Below are positions 59,294 to 61,649 of a stretch of DNA of 61,649 bases, piece after piece. The stretch is from Acidobacteriota bacterium. Lineage in GTDB: Bacteria; Acidobacteriota; Vicinamibacteria; Marinacidobacterales; Marinacidobacteraceae. The notes beneath the pieces are model-generated. The model saw nothing but the letters and a program-made list of their open reading frames with translations. It had not been told where the DNA came from and made no database searches. The stretch is taken from assembly GCA_022822745.1 (NCBI GenBank), contig JAJEAO010000072.1, forward strand, positions 1-61,649. The letters run 5' to 3'. The translations under genes were made by a program, and so were the position numbers. Numbering within the stretch: the first letter of the stretch is position 1; each line of letters begins with the position of its first letter.

Positions 59294-61390
59294 ATGCCTC
59301 CGAGCACCCCTCGCACCCCGCTGCGGCGGCGCTGGCTCGTCGCGGTGTCCCTCCTGGTCCTCGCGGCGGGCGTCGGCGCCCTCGCCGCGCAAGGGACCGG
59401 ATCGCGCCACCAGGCGCCGCTGGATGGGCTCCAACTTCTCGGCTGGCCGGGCGGGAGTGAGGGACTCGCCGGAGCGCAGACCTGCGCGGTGTGCCACGCC
59501 GGGATCGCCGAGGCGCAGGAGGCCCATCCCATGGCCCTGAGTGGGGCGGCGGTGGCGACGGGAGACTCGGTGGAGCGGTTCTTCTCCGCCGAGCGGCTCG
59601 AACTTCCAGTCCGCTGGCGCAGCGAGTCGGACGCTCCCGACCGGCCGCGCTACTTCCGCTCCGATGAGGGCGCGGCCCTCGGAATCGCGGATGCCGGGCG
59701 CGAACTGCCGGTGCACGCGGTCTTCGGCTCCGGGCTGCGGGGCGAGACCCCGGTGCACTTCCCCGATGGCGGCGGGATGCGGGAAATGCGGGTCTCGTGG
59801 TCGGCGGGATTCGGAACCTGGATCGAGACCCCGGGCTCGGAAAACGACCGGGATCCGCTCGGCGATCTCGACTCGTCCGAGGCGGCGGCAGATTGCATCG
59901 GATGTCACGCCACCGCGGTTCGGTGGGAGAACGGCGTTCCCGACCTTCCCGGGTCCGAATGGGGGGTCCGCTGCGAGCGGTGCCACGGTCCCGGCGCGGC
60001 CCACGCTGGCGGATGGGAGACGGGGGCTGGTGGTCCGGTGTTCAACCCGGGCTCGCTGACGCCCTCGGAGCAGGTCGTCTTCTGCGGGCAGTGCCACCGA
60101 CTGCCGAGCGACATCGAACCGCTCGAGGTCCTGCGCCGGGACCGGAGTCTGGTTCGGCACGCCGGCGCCAGCCTGATGATGAGCGCCTGTTTCCGGGAGT
60201 CGCCGCCGGAGAGCGCGGTGTCCTGCCTCGCCTGCCACGATCCCCACCGCGCCGAGCCCGCCGAGGTCGTCGCCGATCGGAGCCGCATGACCTGTCTCGG
60301 CTGCCACGCGGACCCGGTTTCCGCGCACCGCTACGAGCGGGTGACGCTCGAGTCGGACTGCCTCGGCTGTCACATGCCCGCGGTGGAAGATGTGTTTCCC
60401 GGGGCCGGATTCACGGACCACTGGATCCGGGTGCGGGGCGCTCCCCCGGCTCTCGGGTCGCCGCAGTGGGAGGCGGAGATCGCGTGGCTGGAGGCGCTCA
60501 CCCGGAACGCGCTGGCCCGACCGAATCGCCCGCGGAAGGAGGCCCGGCTCGCGATCGGGCTCGGCGAGATCCTCCAGGCGCAGGGGCTCGGGGAGTCCGC
60601 GGTCCGCGCCATCCGTCGTGGGCTCGACCGGGATCCGGACTACGGCCAGGTGCTCAAGGCGGCGGCCATCCTGCGCTCGGTGGGTCAGACGGAAGCCGCT
60701 GCTCAGGCGCTGGAGCGCGCCACCGGGATGGACCCGGAGGCGGCGCAGGGGTGGTTCGATCTCGGGGCTCTGCACCACGCGGAGCAGGATTCGTCCGCTG
60801 CCGTCGCGGCGCTGGAGAGAGCGCGGGCGCTGCAGCCCGGATCCCCGGCCGTGCTGTCGCTCCTGGGGGCTGCTTACCGCGATGTCGGACGGATGGATGC
60901 GGCGCTGGAGTCCGGTCTCGATGCGGTCTCGGCGCTCGAGGCATCCGCCGCCGGTCCACCCGGGCTGCCGATGCTCGAAGCCTGGCTGGAACTCGGCATC
61001 ACCCGGCGGGCGCGGCGGGAGACGGCTGACGCCGTGGATGCGCTTGGCGCGGCGCACCGGCTCGCGCCCGACTGGCCTCCCGCGCTCGACGCTCTGGCGC
61101 GGCTGCTGGCGCTCGATCCGGACCCTTCCGTCCGGGATGTTCCCGAGGCGGTGCGGCTCGCGGAGCGGCTCGCAGGCCTCTCGGGCTACCAGGATCCGCA
61201 GGCGCTGGATCTTCTCGCTGCGGTGCATGCCGTCGCCGGGGACTTTGCGTTGGCGATTCGCGCCGCGGAGCGGGCGATCGCTGGGCTCGATGGCGACGCG
61301 GGCGCTGCGGCCGCGCTCGAGGGGCGGCTCGCGCTCTATCGGGCCGGGGAGGTCTGGGTGGAGGTGGGCCCGGCGCGTCGGTTCCGGTAG
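59294..61390 (+). CDS. Seven-heme c-type cytochrome with C-terminal TPR domain
   Basis: 698 residues. A signal peptide (about 12-32) is followed by seven CxxCH sites with first cysteines at 64, 201, 227, 264, 311, 334 and 356 (CAVCH, CIGCH, CERCH, CGQCH, CLACH, CLGCH, CLGCH), spaced as in cytochrome c554/NrfA-like multiheme proteins. From about residue 390 there are eight or so TPR units (AAILRSVGQTEAAAQALERA, WFDLGALHHAEQDSSAAVAA). It is periplasmic and presumably passes electrons while the TPRs hold a partner. No catalytic heme variant (CxxCK) is present. Confidence 0.92.
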   Translation: MPPSTPRTPLRRRWLVAVSLLVLAAGVGALAAQGTGSRHQAPLDGLQLLGWPGGSEGLAGAQTCAVCHAGIAEAQEAHPMALSGAAVATGDSVERFFSAERLELPVRWRSESDAPDRPRYFRSDEGAALGIADAGRELPVHAVFGSGLRGETPVHFPDGGGMREMRVSWSAGFGTWIETPGSENDRDPLGDLDSSEAAADCIGCHATAVRWENGVPDLPGSEWGVRCERCHGPGAAHAGGWETGAGGPVFNPGSLTPSEQVVFCGQCHRLPSDIEPLEVLRRDRSLVRHAGASLMMSACFRESPPESAVSCLACHDPHRAEPAEVVADRSRMTCLGCHADPVSAHRYERVTLESDCLGCHMPAVEDVFPGAGFTDHWIRVRGAPPALGSPQWEAEIAWLEALTRNALARPNRPRKEARLAIGLGEILQAQGLGESAVRAIRRGLDRDPDYGQVLKAAAILRSVGQTEAAAQALERATGMDPEAAQGWFDLGALHHAEQDSSAAVAALERARALQPGSPAVLSLLGAAYRDVGRMDAALESGLDAVSALEASAAGPPGLPMLEAWLELGITRRARRETADAVDALGAAHRLAPDWPPALDALARLLALDPDPSVRDVPEAVRLAERLAGLSGYQDPQALDLLAAVHAVAGDFALAIRAAERAIAGLDGDAGAAAALEGRLALYRAGEVWVEVGPARRFR

Positions 61391-61435
61391 GTGGCGGGGA
61401 AGGCGGCGCGTATGGAGGCCCCGCCGGGAGAACTG

Positions 61436-61453
61436 GCCAGTCTCCAGACTGGC
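61436..61453 (+). terminator. Hairpin after the cytochrome/TPR gene
   Basis: gccagtc-tcca-gactggc forms a 7-bp stem with a 4-nt loop 46 nt after the stop; no T-run follows. Confidence 0.4.
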
Positions 61454-61493
61454 GCTGCGAGGGCGCCGGCGGCTTCGCGCCGCGAATTGCCGC

Positions 61494-61622
61494 ACCCCTA
61501 CCGGGAGAACCGGTGGAGAGCGGCGTTCCATAGACGCCGGCGCGCCGGCAGTGTGGCGCTCTGTGCCGGTCTGGAGAACCCCTACCGGGAGAACCGGGGC
61601 GCTCCATAGAGCGGCGTTCCAT
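61494..61622. repeat. Paired direct repeats
   Basis: The 20-mer acccctaccgggagaaccgg occurs at 61494 and 61578, each followed within 5-11 nt by gagcggcgttccat. The composite unit is therefore repeated about 85-90 bp apart. Confidence 0.7.
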
Positions 61623-61649
61623 GGGGCGGCCGGGCGCGAGGGCCCCGCC

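Larger units (their letters stand above)
61391..61649. other. Non-coding repetitive segment at the right edge
   Basis: No supported gene. It holds a hairpin (61436-61453), two copies of a 20-bp repeat (acccctaccgggagaaccgg at 61494-61513 and 61578-61597), and two copies of gagcggcgttccat (61518-61531 and 61609-61622) in the same order. This looks like the start of an intergenic repeat family that continues past the window. Confidence 0.6.

Overview
The window is GC-rich (roughly 70% by eye) and densely coding on both strands. It comes from a Gram-negative chromosome: it has a TolC/RND tripartite pump, a porin-like barrel, lipoproteins, periplasmic c-type cytochromes, tmRNA, two tRNAs and dnaX-ybaB-recR. 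The DUF1592/DUF1552/ankyrin trio, PQQ dehydrogenase with its cytochrome, GldF-GldG fusion and several propeller/TPR cytochromes fit Acidobacteriota or a neighbouring phylum such as Gemmatimonadota. This placement is an inference, since no rRNA is present. I saw no transposase, integrase, phage gene or CRISPR array.

Layout. Positions 1-4,684 (minus strand): an edge-truncated coiled-coil gene, a sodium-coupled NSS transporter, and amino-acid enzymes (ornithine cyclodeaminase/ketimine reductase family, proline dehydrogenase, a DapA-like aldolase lacking the usual tyrosine). Then ssrA (4,976-5,348, minus). Positions 5,437-10,873 (plus): lytic transglycosylase, class I aminotransferase and an exported CxxC protein in an overlapping operon. 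Positions 11,029-12,707: a repeat-built coiled-coil membrane protein and a HAD hydrolase. Positions 12,751-16,399 (minus): diheme cytochrome c, PQQ alcohol dehydrogenase with a lanthanide-type Asp-Trp-Asp signature, and a YVTN-propeller lipoprotein, with 33-bp tandem repeats on the last gene junction. Positions 16,496-18,891 (plus): GcvT-like protein and Rieske oxygenase, translationally coupled. Positions 18,943-23,844 (minus): ABC ATPase, fused GldF-GldG and a DUF4340 protein. Then a propeller/diheme protein (plus), and the DUF1592-DUF1552-ankyrin operon (minus).

Positions 32,224-37,027 (minus) hold a VOC protein, a porin-like protein, tRNA-Asn, recR, ybaB, dnaX with a proline-rich N-terminal extension, and tRNA-Ser(GGA) with C33. 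Positions 37,087-43,300 (minus) encode the efflux pump. Positions 43,559-50,393 (plus) are a six-gene operon in which every junction is a 4-nt stop/start overlap: Ca2+ antiporter-like protein, D-2-hydroxyacid dehydrogenase, AstE-like deacylase, DUF819 permease, SDR, and a tandem aminotransferase whose N-terminal domain has lost its PLP lysine. After it come a retropepsin-like protein, a serine hydrolase, tsaD, an OPT transporter overlapping a RuBisCO-like protein fused to a cupin, an M20 dipeptidase, an Smr protein and a seven-heme cytochrome with TPRs. The right edge (61,391-61,649) is non-coding and repetitive.

Two features recur. First, seven genes that begin transcription units, mostly without a Shine-Dalgarno, have TANNNT 6-11 nt before the start codon, as expected of leaderless mRNAs. 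Second, genes inside operons are typically joined by ATGA or GTGA overlaps. The strongest biological leads are the RuBisCO-like/cupin fusion (possibly a one-protein methylthio-sugar shunt), the pseudo-aminotransferase fusion and its operon, and the GcvT-Rieske demethylation pair.
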